A stretch of DNA of 64,000 nucleotides. Source: Blastococcus sp. LR1 (GTDB lineage Bacteria > Actinomycetota > Actinomycetes > Mycobacteriales > Geodermatophilaceae). The translations under genes were made by a program, and so were the position numbers. The notes under the pieces are model-generated. The model did no database searches. It saw nothing but the letters and a program-made list of their open reading frames with translations, and was not told where the DNA came from. Position 1 is the stretch's first letter, and each line of letters opens with the position of its first letter. Positions 54,515-64,000 of the stretch are shown here, in pieces. The DNA lies in NCBI RefSeq assembly GCF_020166105.1, contig NZ_JAIUJY010000002.1:372001-436000 (forward strand), read 5' to 3'.

Positions 54515-55639
54515 ATGGCCGACGACTTCGTACCCGGCCTGGAAGGCATCATCGCCTTCGAGACCGAGATCGCCGAACCCGACAAGGACGGCGGCTCGCT
54601 CCGCTATCGCGGGGTCGACATCGAGGACCTCGTCGGCAAGGTCACCTTCGGCAACGTCTGGGCCCTGCTGGTCGACGGCAAGTTCGGCCCGGGCCTCCCG
54701 CCGGCCGAGCCGTTCCCCATCCCGGTGCACAGCGGTGACGTGCGCGTCGACGTCCAGGCCGCGCTCGCGATGCTCGCCCCCTTCTGGGGCTACCGCCCGC
54801 TCCTCGACATCAGCGACGACGAGGCCCGCGACCAGCTGGCCCGCGCCGCCGTCATGGCGCTCTCCTACGTCGCGCAGTCGGCCCGCGGCATCGGCACCCC
54901 CGCCGTCCCCCAGAAGCGCATCGACGAGGCCTCGACCATCGTCGAGCGCTTCATGGTCCGCTGGCGCGGCGAGCCCGACCCCCGCCACGTCGCAGCCGTC
55001 GACGCCTACTGGACCTCGGCCGCCGAGCACGGCATGAACGCCTCGACGTTCACCGCCCGCGTCATCGCCTCCACCGGCGCCGACGTCGCCGCCGCCATGT
55101 CCGGCGCGATCGGTGCGATGTCCGGCCCGCTGCACGGCGGCGCCCCCTCCCGCGTGCTGCACATGCTCGACGAGGTCGAGAAGACCGGCGACGCCGATAA
55201 GTACGTGAAGGACCTCCTCGACCGCAAGGAGCGGTTGATGGGCTTCGGTCACCGCGTCTACCGCGCCGAGGACCCCCGCGCCCGCGTGCTCCGCCGCACG
55301 TCCGAGGAGCTCGGCGCCCCGCGCTTCGAGGCTGCCCTCGCCCTGGAGAACGCGGCGCTCAAGGAGCTGCGCGAGCGGCGCCCCGACCGGCCGGTCGAGA
55401 CCAACGTCGAGTTCTGGGCGGCCATCGTCCTCGACTTCGCCGAGGTCCCGAGCCACATGTTCACCTCGATGTTCACCTGCGCCCGCACCGCCGGCTGGTC
55501 CGCGCACATCCTCGAGCAGAAGAAGACCGGCCGCCTCGTGCGTCCGTCGGCCCGCTACGTCGGCCCCGACTCCCGCAAGCCCGAGGCCGTCGAGGGCTGG
55601 GACACCATCAAGACCAAGGCCGTGGACCAGCCGGCCTAG
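54515..55639 (+). CDS. citA: Citrate synthase (CitA/type II-like)
   Basis: 374 residues. Condenses acetyl-CoA with oxaloacetate. Key regions: LRYRGVDIEDLVG, EHGMNASTFTARVIAST, SGPLHGGAPSRVLHML (His), LMGFGHRVYRAEDPRA (His) and the C-terminal ARTAGWSAHILEQ with Arg ligands. The length fits the shorter actinobacterial CitA branch. ATG 54515 follows AGAGGAG; a TAGGGT box at 54448-54453 is a candidate -10. A 16-bp hairpin follows. Confidence 0.95.
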   Translation: MADDFVPGLEGIIAFETEIAEPDKDGGSLRYRGVDIEDLVGKVTFGNVWALLVDGKFGPGLPPAEPFPIPVHSGDVRVDVQAALAMLAPFWGYRPLLDISDDEARDQLARAAVMALSYVAQSARGIGTPAVPQKRIDEASTIVERFMVRWRGEPDPRHVAAVDAYWTSAAEHGMNASTFTARVIASTGADVAAAMSGAIGAMSGPLHGGAPSRVLHMLDEVEKTGDADKYVKDLLDRKERLMGFGHRVYRAEDPRARVLRRTSEELGAPRFEAALALENAALKELRERRPDRPVETNVEFWAAIVLDFAEVPSHMFTSMFTCARTAGWSAHILEQKKTGRLVRPSARYVGPDSRKPEAVEGWDTIKTKAVDQPA

Positions 55640-55652
55640 TTCTCGGCCGACT

Positions 55653-56857
<1,205 letters not shown>

Positions 56858-56917
56858 ACGGGCGCCCCCGCGGGGGCTCGTGGACGTCGTGATTCAGCTG
56901 AGCGGTAGGAGGTGAGC

Positions 56918-59584
56918 GTGGGCCCCGGAACCCCGTCGGTCCCTGCCGGTGACGACCTGTTCGCCGTCGGTGGCGAGGCAGGCCGGATCATGGCCGGCTA
57001 CGACTGGGCGAGCACCCCGGTCGGCCCCGTCGCCGACTGGCCCGCCAGCCTGCGTTACGCCGTCCGGACCGTCCTGGTCTCGAAGTTCCCGATGGTGCTC
57101 ACCTGGGGCCCGGGCTACCTGCAGTTCTACAACGACGCCTACGCCCCGCTGATCGGCGCCAAGCACCCCGCGATCGGGCAGGACATCCGGCAGACGCTGG
57201 CCGAGGGCTGGGACGCGCTCGGCCCACCGGTCGAGCACGCGATGGCGACCCTCGAGGCCTCCTGGCTCCCGGGCCTGCTTCTCCTGCTGGAGCGCGCCGG
57301 CTATCGCGAGGAGACCTACTTCACCGTCTCCCACGCCCCCGCGTTCGACGACGAGGGCCGGGTCGCCGGAATGCACGCCGTGTGCACCGAGGTCACCGGC
57401 GAACTGCTGGCCGCACGCCGTCAGCAGCTGCTGCACGACCTCTCCGCGGTCGGCGCCCAGCTCGGCGACGAGCGGGAGACGGTCGCCGCCATGTGCGCGG
57501 CCCTGGCCACCGACGAGCTGGACGTCCCGTTCGCCGCCGTCTACCTCTCCACCGCCGACGGCGGCTACGCCCGGGTGGCGACCACCGGCATCGAGGCGGC
57601 CCTGCTGCCGGCCGAGCTGTCCGGGGACGGATCGGCGCTCCCGTCGATCGGGTCGCTGGGCGTCACGGGCGGGCCGTTCGGCGACCCCGTGACCGAGGCT
57701 GCCGTGCTTCCGCTCCGGACGACCGTGGGCGCGGACCCGGTCGGCCTGCTGGTCGTGGGCACGTCGCCCAACCGGGCGCTGGACGCGGAGTACGCCGCCT
57801 TCCACGAGCTCATGGCCGGCCAGTTCGCGGGCGCGGTGGCCAACATGCGGGCGTTCGAGACCGAGCGGCTGCGCGCCGAGGCGCTGGCCGAGCTCGACCG
57901 GGCCAAGACGACGTTCTTCTCCGACGTCAGCCACGAGCTCCGCACGCCCCTGACCCTGCTGCTCGGGCCGATCGGCGACGTCCTCGAGGACCAGGGCTCA
58001 CCGCTGACCCCCGACGCGCGCGAGCAGCTCACCCTCGCGATGCGGAACGGACGGCGACTGCAGCGGCTGGTCAACGACCTGCTGGACTTCGCCAGCATCG
58101 AGGCGGGGCGGGCGACGCCGATCCGCGTGCGCACCGACGTCGCCACCTTCACCGCGGAGCTGGCCGGCATCTTCCGCTCGGCCGCCGAGCGCGCCGGCTT
58201 GCGGCTGACCGTCGACTGCCCGGCGCTGCGGCGGCCGGCCTTCGTCGACCCCCGCATGTGGGAGAAGATCGTCGTCAACCTGCTGGCCAACGCCGTGAAG
58301 TACACCTTCGTGGGCGGGATCGACGTCACCCTGCGCGAGGGCGACGAGGGCTTCACGCTGGCGGTGGCCGACACCGGCGTGGGCATCGTGGCCGACGAGC
58401 TGCCCCAGCTCTTCCAGCGCTTCCACCGGGTTCCCGGCGCCACGGCGCGCACCCGCGAGGGGTCCGGCATCGGCCTGGCCATGGTCCAGGAGCTGGCCGC
58501 GCTGCACGGCGGATCCGTCGCGGTCAGCAGCGAGCCGGGTCAGGGCAGCACCTTCACCGTCACGCTCCCGCACGGCGCCGCCGACGCCGAGCCGGCCCTG
58601 CCCGACCTCGCCCCCTCCGACGCCGCCCGCGGTGAGGCCGCGAGCTGGGAGGAGGACATGACCCGCCCCCGGGGCGAGACCACCGGGGCCGCCGGCGAGG
58701 CGTCGGTGCTGGTCGTCGACGACAACTCCGACATGCGGGCCTACCTCGCCCGCCTGCTGGGCCAGCAGTGGGCGGTCCGGACCACGGCGAACGGCGAGGA
58801 AGCGCTCGCCGCGGTCGCCGAGCGGCAGCCGGACCTCGTGCTGACCGACGTGATGATGCCGCGCATCGACGGCTTCGAGCTGCTGCGCGCGCTGCGGGCG
58901 GACCCCGCCACCCAGCACATCCCCGTCATCATGCTCACCGCACGGGCAGGGCAGGAGGCCTCCGTCGAGGGGCTGGAGGCCGGCGCCGACGACTACCTCG
59001 CCAAGCCGTTCCGGGCGGCCGAGCTGCTGGCACGGGTGCGCATCGCCCTGGACCGCGCCGCGGGCCGCACCCCCGCGCCGACCGAGCCGGCACCGGTCGC
59101 CGCTCCCCCGGAGGTGCCACCGACCGCCCCGGTGGCGGTGGTCCCGGCTCCCGAGAAGCCGGCCGCCGTCGCCGCGCCGGTCCTCGGCGAGGGCGAGCAC
59201 CGGGCCCAGTGGCAGCTGCCCTCCGACCCCGCGTCGATCCCGGTCGTGCGCCGCCGGCTGCGCGCGCTGCTGCACGTCGCCGGTGTCGACGACGACCAGG
59301 CCTACGACCTGCTGCTGGCCGCCTGCGAGGCCGCGAGCAACGCCGTCGAGCACGCCCAGGAGCCGTCCGAGCCGGTCATCGAGATCGCCGCCAGCGTCGG
59401 CGACGACCGGGTCGAGATCACCGTGCGCGACCACGGCCAGTGGCGCGAGCGGGTGCCGAGCATGGACCGCGGCCGCGGCTCCACGCTCATGAGCGCGTTC
59501 GCCGACGTCACCGCCACACCGAGCCCCGAGGGCACGCTCGTGCGGATCAGCTCACCGAGGCTGCGCCGCCGCACGACGACCTGA
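56918..59584 (+). CDS. Hybrid histidine kinase-receiver with C-terminal RsbW-like ATPase
   Basis: 888 residues, no membrane helix. PAS-like region at about 25-165 (LVSKFPMVLTWGPGYLQFYND); GAF at about 170-315; HisKA with phospho-His in SDVSHELRTPL at about 339; HATPase_c at about 440-555 (NLLANAVKYT, DTGVGI, GSGIGLAM); receiver domain at about 595-710 with phosphoacceptor Asp at about 644 (VLTDVMMPRIDG) and Lys in YLAKPF; a Pro/Ala-rich linker; and an RsbW/anti-sigma-type HATPase at about 765-880 (CEAASNAVEH, HGQWRER). The last domain is unusual on a hybrid kinase. GTG 56918 has GGTAGGAGG at ideal spacing. It may switch between phosphorelay and anti-sigma control. Confidence 0.92.
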   Translation: MGPGTPSVPAGDDLFAVGGEAGRIMAGYDWASTPVGPVADWPASLRYAVRTVLVSKFPMVLTWGPGYLQFYNDAYAPLIGAKHPAIGQDIRQTLAEGWDALGPPVEHAMATLEASWLPGLLLLLERAGYREETYFTVSHAPAFDDEGRVAGMHAVCTEVTGELLAARRQQLLHDLSAVGAQLGDERETVAAMCAALATDELDVPFAAVYLSTADGGYARVATTGIEAALLPAELSGDGSALPSIGSLGVTGGPFGDPVTEAAVLPLRTTVGADPVGLLVVGTSPNRALDAEYAAFHELMAGQFAGAVANMRAFETERLRAEALAELDRAKTTFFSDVSHELRTPLTLLLGPIGDVLEDQGSPLTPDAREQLTLAMRNGRRLQRLVNDLLDFASIEAGRATPIRVRTDVATFTAELAGIFRSAAERAGLRLTVDCPALRRPAFVDPRMWEKIVVNLLANAVKYTFVGGIDVTLREGDEGFTLAVADTGVGIVADELPQLFQRFHRVPGATARTREGSGIGLAMVQELAALHGGSVAVSSEPGQGSTFTVTLPHGAADAEPALPDLAPSDAARGEAASWEEDMTRPRGETTGAAGEASVLVVDDNSDMRAYLARLLGQQWAVRTTANGEEALAAVAERQPDLVLTDVMMPRIDGFELLRALRADPATQHIPVIMLTARAGQEASVEGLEAGADDYLAKPFRAAELLARVRIALDRAAGRTPAPTEPAPVAAPPEVPPTAPVAVVPAPEKPAAVAAPVLGEGEHRAQWQLPSDPASIPVVRRRLRALLHVAGVDDDQAYDLLLAACEAASNAVEHAQEPSEPVIEIAASVGDDRVEITVRDHGQWRERVPSMDRGRGSTLMSAFADVTATPSPEGTLVRISSPRLRRRTTT

Positions 59585-59592
59585 GGCGGAGC

Positions 59593-61068
59593 TCAGCGCA
59601 GCAGCCAGGTGTCCTTGCTGCCGCCCCGGGGAGCGCCCGGCCGCGCCGGACCGGCGTCCGGTGCCACCCGGGTCAGGGCGATCGGCAACGTGGTCGTCGT
59701 CGGACCCGACACGGAGAAGATCCGCAGGTCCACGGTGCGCGGCAGCAGCCGGCCGTCGACCAGGGTCGGCGCCGTCGACGGTTCCAGCGGCTCCCGGGCC
59801 ACGAACCGGTGCGGCGCGGCGGCGATCTCCGCCCGGAGGGCCTCGAGCTCGGCCCGGGAGCAGGTGGGCCCGTGCACGATCCGCCGCCCGCCGTAGCCGG
59901 CGACCTCCTCCACGTCGAGCTCGGCCAGCCGGTCGCGCACCGCCGTCCACGCGGCGGGGTCGGCCAGCACCCAGGTCTCGACCGAGTCCAGCAGCGGCTC
60001 CTCGCCCAGGTAGAACCGGATCATCGCCGGCACCCAGGCGTAGCCCGCCGCGTCGTCCGCGACCCCGTTGCCGGGGACGTTGGCCAGGCCCAGCTTCCCG
60101 GCCCGCACCGCCTCGGAGAGGGCCATGTCGAGCGGCAGGTTCGCTCCGGTCCGGTAGGCGCCCAGGGAGGCGTCGTCGAACCGCCGGTACAGGACGTCGA
60201 TCGGCACGCGCTCGCCGTCGACGGCTGCCTCCAGACCGCCGTCCCCGCGGGGGTGCAGGTCACCGGCGCGCACCAGCGGCACGTCGAGCGCCGCCGCGAG
60301 GACCTGGTGCTCGAACCAGGCGCCGTCGGTCTCCCCCTGGGTGAGGACGGCGACGCGCGGCGGGCCGGGGCATCCCGGCGGCGCGGCGGCCGCCAGCGCA
60401 CCGGCGAGCAGCGGAACGGCGCCGGCCGGGTCGACCACCTGCCGGCCGGCCTGGGCCAGGAGCTCCGGAGCGGCCGTGCGGGCGCTGTCCCGGTTGGCGA
60501 GGGCGTACCCGATGCCTGACGGGACGCGCAGGTTGTCCTTGGCCACCACCCAGCGGCCGTCCGCGGCGCGGACGACGTCGGTTCCGGCGACGGCGGCGCG
60601 GCGCTGACCCGGCCAGGCCAGGCCGACCGCGTCCGGGTTCCGGCCAGGGCTGTGCGCCACGGCCCACTCCGGCAGGACCCCGGCCCGCACGATCTCCGCG
60701 GCCCGGTCGGTGTCGCCCCGCCGGCGCCCGGCCGGGCGGTAGGTGTCGGTCAGGAACGCGTCGAGGGCACGGTGCCGCTGAGCCACCCCGGCCGACAGCG
60801 TCGACCACGTGGTGGCGCCGACCAGTCGCGGAACCGGGTCCATGGGAACCGGGTGCAGCTCCTGCCGTCCGTCGACCCAGAGGGAGACGGCGACGCCGAG
60901 CGCCCGCCGGCGGGCCGCCAGGTCGTCCGCGGCGAGCGCGAGCGCGTCGGGACCCATCATCTCCAGGGCAGTCGCCAGCGCCACCCATCCGCTGCGCAGC
61001 CGGCCGTCCGGACCGACGGCCTCATCGGTGCGAACAGGGGGGTAACCGGCGAAGAGTTCTCCGCTCAC
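59593..61068 (-). CDS. Circularly permuted ATP-grasp protein
   Basis: 491 residues of the circularly permuted ATP-grasp group (DUF404/DUF407-related, sometimes called CP_ATPgrasp_2). Visible elements: VVAKDNLRVPSGIGYALANRD, DVLYRRFDDASLG, GKLGLANVPGNGVADD and RIVHGPTCSRAEL. Such proteins are thought to form peptide-like bonds using ATP, often next to alpha-E and transglutaminase genes; those are not seen here. GTG 61068 overlaps the S9 peptidase stop by four bases. Confidence 0.88.
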   Translation of the reverse strand: MSGELFAGYPPVRTDEAVGPDGRLRSGWVALATALEMMGPDALALAADDLAARRRALGVAVSLWVDGRQELHPVPMDPVPRLVGATTWSTLSAGVAQRHRALDAFLTDTYRPAGRRRGDTDRAAEIVRAGVLPEWAVAHSPGRNPDAVGLAWPGQRRAAVAGTDVVRAADGRWVVAKDNLRVPSGIGYALANRDSARTAAPELLAQAGRQVVDPAGAVPLLAGALAAAAPPGCPGPPRVAVLTQGETDGAWFEHQVLAAALDVPLVRAGDLHPRGDGGLEAAVDGERVPIDVLYRRFDDASLGAYRTGANLPLDMALSEAVRAGKLGLANVPGNGVADDAAGYAWVPAMIRFYLGEEPLLDSVETWVLADPAAWTAVRDRLAELDVEEVAGYGGRRIVHGPTCSRAELEALRAEIAAAPHRFVAREPLEPSTAPTLVDGRLLPRTVDLRIFSVSGPTTTTLPIALTRVAPDAGPARPGAPRGGSKDTWLLR

Positions 61069-62993
61069 AGCCAGCGATCGAACCAGGCGGCCAGCCGCTG
61101 GCCCAGCCCGACCAGTGCCTCACGGCCCACGATGGCGTGTCCCTCGCCCGGGAAGAGCAGCAGATCACTGCACGCGCCGTGCGCCTGCAGCGCCTGGTGC
61201 GCCTGCACCGACTCGGCGACCGGCACGTTGGTGTCCCGGTCCCCGTGGGCCAGCAGCACCGGCGCGGTGAGCCGGTCCAGGGTCGACATCGGGGAGAGCC
61301 TCGCCAGCAGCTCCCGGTCGGTGACCGGGTCGCCGTACTCGGTGACCGACGCCGCCGCCATCCACGGCTCGGTGCCGGCGAAGAAGGTGCGCAGGTCGCT
61401 CATCCCGGCCAGCGAGGCGCCGGCGGCGAACAGCTCCGGCCAGCGGGTCAGGGCCACGAGCGTCAGGTACCCGCCGTAGGACCAGCCGTGGGCGCCGATC
61501 CGGCCCGGGATCGCGATGCCCGCGGTGACCAGCTCGTCCACGGTCGTGCGGACGTCGGCGAACGACGCCTCGCGGGCCCTGCCGTCGTCGGCGGTCATGA
61601 ACGCCCGGCCGAAGCCCCCGGAACCCCGGACGTTGGGCGCGAAGACGGTGAGCCCCGCGGCGACCATCGACTGCGTGATCGGCGACCAGTCGGGGCGGGT
61701 CTGCCCCTCCGGACCGCCGTGGAAGCTGACGACTGTGCGGTTCGGTCCGCTGATGCCGGGCGGGGTGTAGAGCCAGCCCGAGAGGCGCAGGCCGTCGGGA
61801 GCGAGGTAGTCGTGCCGCACGGGCTCGACGAGCAGATCCGGATCCGGCCGGGCCGGCGTGCAGGCCAGCGCCTCGGCCGGGCTCTCGCCGTCCAGGGGCA
61901 CCCGCCAGAGGCCGCGCGGCGACCGCGGGCCGCTCAGCTCGGCGACGACGGCGTCCTGACCGGGCAGGACCGCCCAGCCGGACAGCACCCGCTCCGGCAG
62001 CCGCACGGTGCGCAGCAGCGCGCCGTCGGCCAGGTCGTGCAGGCACAGCTCGCTGACGCCCTCGACGTTCCAGAGGGCGAGGACGGTGCCGTCGGCGCGG
62101 ACGACGTAGCCGTCGAGGTCGGCCTCCGGGCGGTACAGGACACGGCGACCGGGCGACGGGACGCCGTCCGCGTCCACCGGCACCTCCACCAGACCGGCCC
62201 GGTCGGTGAACGGCAGGCCGGGCAGCGAGGCGCGCACGTAGACGGCGCGGCCGTCGGCGGAGAACCGGCCGTCCTCCGAGGCGATGCCGCCGGGCTGGTC
62301 GAGCCGGATCGCCCGGCGCTGCAGGCCGGTGGCGACGTCGATCACCACGACGTGGCGGAAGGCCCGCGGCCCACGACGGGCGAGGACCGTGCGGTGGTCG
62401 GGCGAGACGGCGGTGACGGAGAGGAAGCCGCCGGAGGCGAGGGTGCGCAGCTCGCCGGTGACGACGTCGACGAGCACGACGTCGGCATCGGGGCCGTGCC
62501 CCGGGGCGATCGAGCAGGCGTAGTGCCGCGGCCCGGCCCAGGCGCCGGCGAAGACGGCCGCGCGCGGGTCGGCGCCGGCCAGCACGCGGTGGCCGGTCCC
62601 GTCGGGACGGACGACGTGCAGCTCGGCGCAGATGGAGCCGCCCGGGCTCACCAGGTAGGTCAGCCAGGCACCGTCGGGCGACCAGGAGACGGAGATGACC
62701 TCCTCCCCCGGCTCGGAGAGGACGGCCGGCGGGGTGGCGCCGTCGAGCGCGGCGACCTCCAGCCGAGGCAGACCGGAGCGGTCGGAGACGTAGGCGGTGC
62801 GCAGCCCGTCCGGGGACGGCGCGGGGCACCAGGCGCCGGCGGCGCCGGCGATGCCGGAGATTGCGGCGCGGACGTCGGCGGGCAGCGTCTCGGGCGGGAC
62901 GAGCGCCTCGAGGGCGGGCATCCCGCCCTGGGGCAGGCTGGTCGCGAGCCCTGCGGGCACGGCCGTACGCCGGCGGGTGACCGGGCTGGCCAT
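61065..62993 (-). CDS. S9-family peptidase (prolyl oligopeptidase type)
   Basis: 642 residues. The N-terminal two thirds are a beta-propeller (LRTAYVSDRSGLPRLEVA, VSWSPDGAWLTYLV). The C-terminal third is an alpha/beta-hydrolase with Ser in GAHGWSYGGYLTLVAL, Asp in LAHGDRDTNVP and His in PGEGHAI. No signal peptide, so cytosolic acyl-aminoacyl or oligopeptidase activity is likely. ATG 62993 follows GAGGAGG at good spacing and is preferred to one eleven codons upstream. Coupled with the ATP-grasp gene downstream. The 235-base region up to sepH is the shared upstream region. Confidence 0.93.
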   Translation of the reverse strand: MASPVTRRRTAVPAGLATSLPQGGMPALEALVPPETLPADVRAAISGIAGAAGAWCPAPSPDGLRTAYVSDRSGLPRLEVAALDGATPPAVLSEPGEEVISVSWSPDGAWLTYLVSPGGSICAELHVVRPDGTGHRVLAGADPRAAVFAGAWAGPRHYACSIAPGHGPDADVVLVDVVTGELRTLASGGFLSVTAVSPDHRTVLARRGPRAFRHVVVIDVATGLQRRAIRLDQPGGIASEDGRFSADGRAVYVRASLPGLPFTDRAGLVEVPVDADGVPSPGRRVLYRPEADLDGYVVRADGTVLALWNVEGVSELCLHDLADGALLRTVRLPERVLSGWAVLPGQDAVVAELSGPRSPRGLWRVPLDGESPAEALACTPARPDPDLLVEPVRHDYLAPDGLRLSGWLYTPPGISGPNRTVVSFHGGPEGQTRPDWSPITQSMVAAGLTVFAPNVRGSGGFGRAFMTADDGRAREASFADVRTTVDELVTAGIAIPGRIGAHGWSYGGYLTLVALTRWPELFAAGASLAGMSDLRTFFAGTEPWMAAASVTEYGDPVTDRELLARLSPMSTLDRLTAPVLLAHGDRDTNVPVAESVQAHQALQAHGACSDLLLFPGEGHAIVGREALVGLGQRLAAWFDRWL

Positions 62994-63228
62994 CGCGCCT
63001 CCTCGGCTCGGGCTCCGAGACCCCACTGTCGTGGTTCCTCGTTGCGGTCATGTGTCAGGACTGTCATCGGCGTGGAAAACCCTCATCCGCACCCCCCGGC
63101 GGAGGGACCTGGACCACCGTCGGCGGGCGCGCCACGCCGAGCCGCCTGCGGGCCGCACGCGCCGCGCCCGGATAACCTCGGGGACCGGGCTCCCCGTCGG
63201 GCCCCCCGTCGGCTGGTAGGAGGTCGCC

Positions 63229-64000
63229 ATGCGCACGCTGCGCCTCGTGGCACTCTCCGAGGACGGGCAGAGCCTGGTCCTGATGGCCGAGGGCCCGGAC
63301 GGTGCCGACGGCGAGAAGTTCACGCTCCCCATCGACGACCGCGTCCGCGCGGCCGCCCGGGGCGATGCCCGCCGGCTGATCCAGATCGACGTCGACAACG
63401 GCAGCGAGCTCCCGCCGCGGGTCATCCAGTCCCGCATCCGCGCCGGCGAGACCCCCGAGCAGGTGGCCGCCGACTCCGGCACGCGGGTCGAGCGGATCAT
63501 GCGCTTCGCCCATCCCGTGCTCCAGGAGCGCGAGCGGGTGGCCGACCAGGGCCGCGAGGCCCAGGTCCGCCTCTCCGACGGCGGTCCGAGCGCCAGCACC
63601 ACCTTGCAGCGCTTCATGGTCGAGCGGCTCCGGCTGATCGGCAGCGACTTCGGCGCCGTGGAGTGGGACGCGTTCCGCGACGACGACGGCAGCTGGATCG
63701 TCACCGGCGCGTGGCGGGCCGGGGAGAAGTCCGGCACGACCCGCTGGCGGTTCGACCTGCCCTCGCGCACGGCGACCCCGACCGACGCCGCGACCACCGA
63801 CTTCGCGGAGGGCACCCGGCTGGTCCGGGTGGTTCCCGAGGTGGCGCCGGCGCCCCGCAGTCGCCCGGTGTCGGTCGTGCGCGCCCCCGAGTCCGCACCG
63901 GCCGAGTTCCTCGAGGACGACGAGGACGACGAGGACGAGCACGTCCGCGACGTCCACGCGCCCGACGGCTCGCCCGCGGACGACGACATGACCGCCCTTC
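63229..64000 (+). CDS. sepH: Septation protein SepH (start of gene; truncated at window end)
   Basis: 257 residues visible. The N-terminal DUF3071 domain is clear: MRTLRLVALSEDGQSLVLMAE, then FTLPIDDRVRAAARGD and a helix-turn-helix-like PPRVIQSRIRAGETPEQVAADSG, ERIMRFAHPVLQERERVADQ. SepH is an actinobacterial FtsZ-binding protein whose helix-turn-helix segment promotes filament assembly. The end is a very acidic stretch (LEDDEDDEDEH). ATG 63229 follows GGTAGGAGG. TAACCT at 63173-63178 is a candidate -10. The C-terminal region that binds FtsZ is beyond the window. Confidence 0.9.
   Translation, partial: MRTLRLVALSEDGQSLVLMAEGPDGADGEKFTLPIDDRVRAAARGDARRLIQIDVDNGSELPPRVIQSRIRAGETPEQVAADSGTRVERIMRFAHPVLQERERVADQGREAQVRLSDGGPSASTTLQRFMVERLRLIGSDFGAVEWDAFRDDDGSWIVTGAWRAGEKSGTTRWRFDLPSRTATPTDAATTDFAEGTRLVRVVPEVAPAPRSRPVSVVRAPESAPAEFLEDDEDDEDEHVRDVHAPDGSPADDDMTAL

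Overview
The window is GC-rich chromosomal DNA from an actinobacterium. Lineage markers are a SepX/GlpR-Glp-RimJ-GalU cluster, SepH, a Ruc-type zinc-ribbon protein, an actinobacterial Pmt beside rsmI, an F420-dependent (LLM) oxidoreductase and type VII secretion substrates. Gene style and gene content fit Geodermatophilaceae (Blastococcus, Modestobacter, Geodermatophilus), but the family assignment is an inference from recall, not a search. I see no ribosomal RNA, phage, insertion sequence, CRISPR array or replication origin. No gene-free stretch reaches 300 bases; the longest are about 235 bases (8567-8799 and 62994-63228).

Layout. 1-8.6 kb: truncated amino-acid permease, corA, an AbiEi/DUF559-type nuclease-like gene bracketed by two near-identical palindromes, rsmI, pmt, and a large secreted GSDH-PKD-LGFP protein. 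8.8-12.9 kb: tRNA-Ala(CGC) and the conserved minus-strand run galU-glp-rimJ-sepX. 13-21.8 kb: a block that looks accessory, with a MatC-type dicarboxylate carrier, class III CoA-transferase and fused acyl-CoA carboxyltransferase; then AraC regulator, VOC protein, UvrA-like ABC protein, sugar acetyltransferase and an orphan Imm5-like protein. 21.9-23.5 kb: ruc-like gene, SAF-domain protein, mscL. 23.5-27.1 kb: YbaK-like deacylase, VOC protein with thioesterase, and a minus-strand trio of sirtuin, small conserved protein and a two-domain protein related to pyrimidine-dimer DNA glycosylases.

27.27-31.88 kb: a six-gene, fully overlapping operon of a WXG100-like protein, a 483-aa T7SS-type secreted protein, a membrane protein and three divergent paralogues of unknown function. 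No ESX core gene is in the window. This is the best candidate here for an undescribed system.

32-48 kb: paired CNNM/CorC proteins, DUF5313 protein, SpoIIE-type phosphatase with GAF/PAS sensors, MFS exporter, tRNA-Arg(CCT), GNAT, Nei-type glycosylase, GH25-like secreted protein, ABM monooxygenase, FprA-type reductase, IMPase-family protein, ppc and a TPR protein. 48-64 kb: F420 oxidoreductase, NatAB-like ABC exporter with a TetR-type operator, UdgX, a second MFS exporter, pdxH, citrate synthase, serC, a hybrid histidine kinase ending in an RsbW-like domain, circularly permuted ATP-grasp protein, S9 peptidase and the start of sepH.

Recurring expression features: many gene pairs are coupled by 4-base GTGA/ATGA overlaps, and several genes carry a TANNNT box 6-7 bases before the start codon, suggesting leaderless mRNAs. 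Convergent pairs are often separated by strong GC-rich hairpins.
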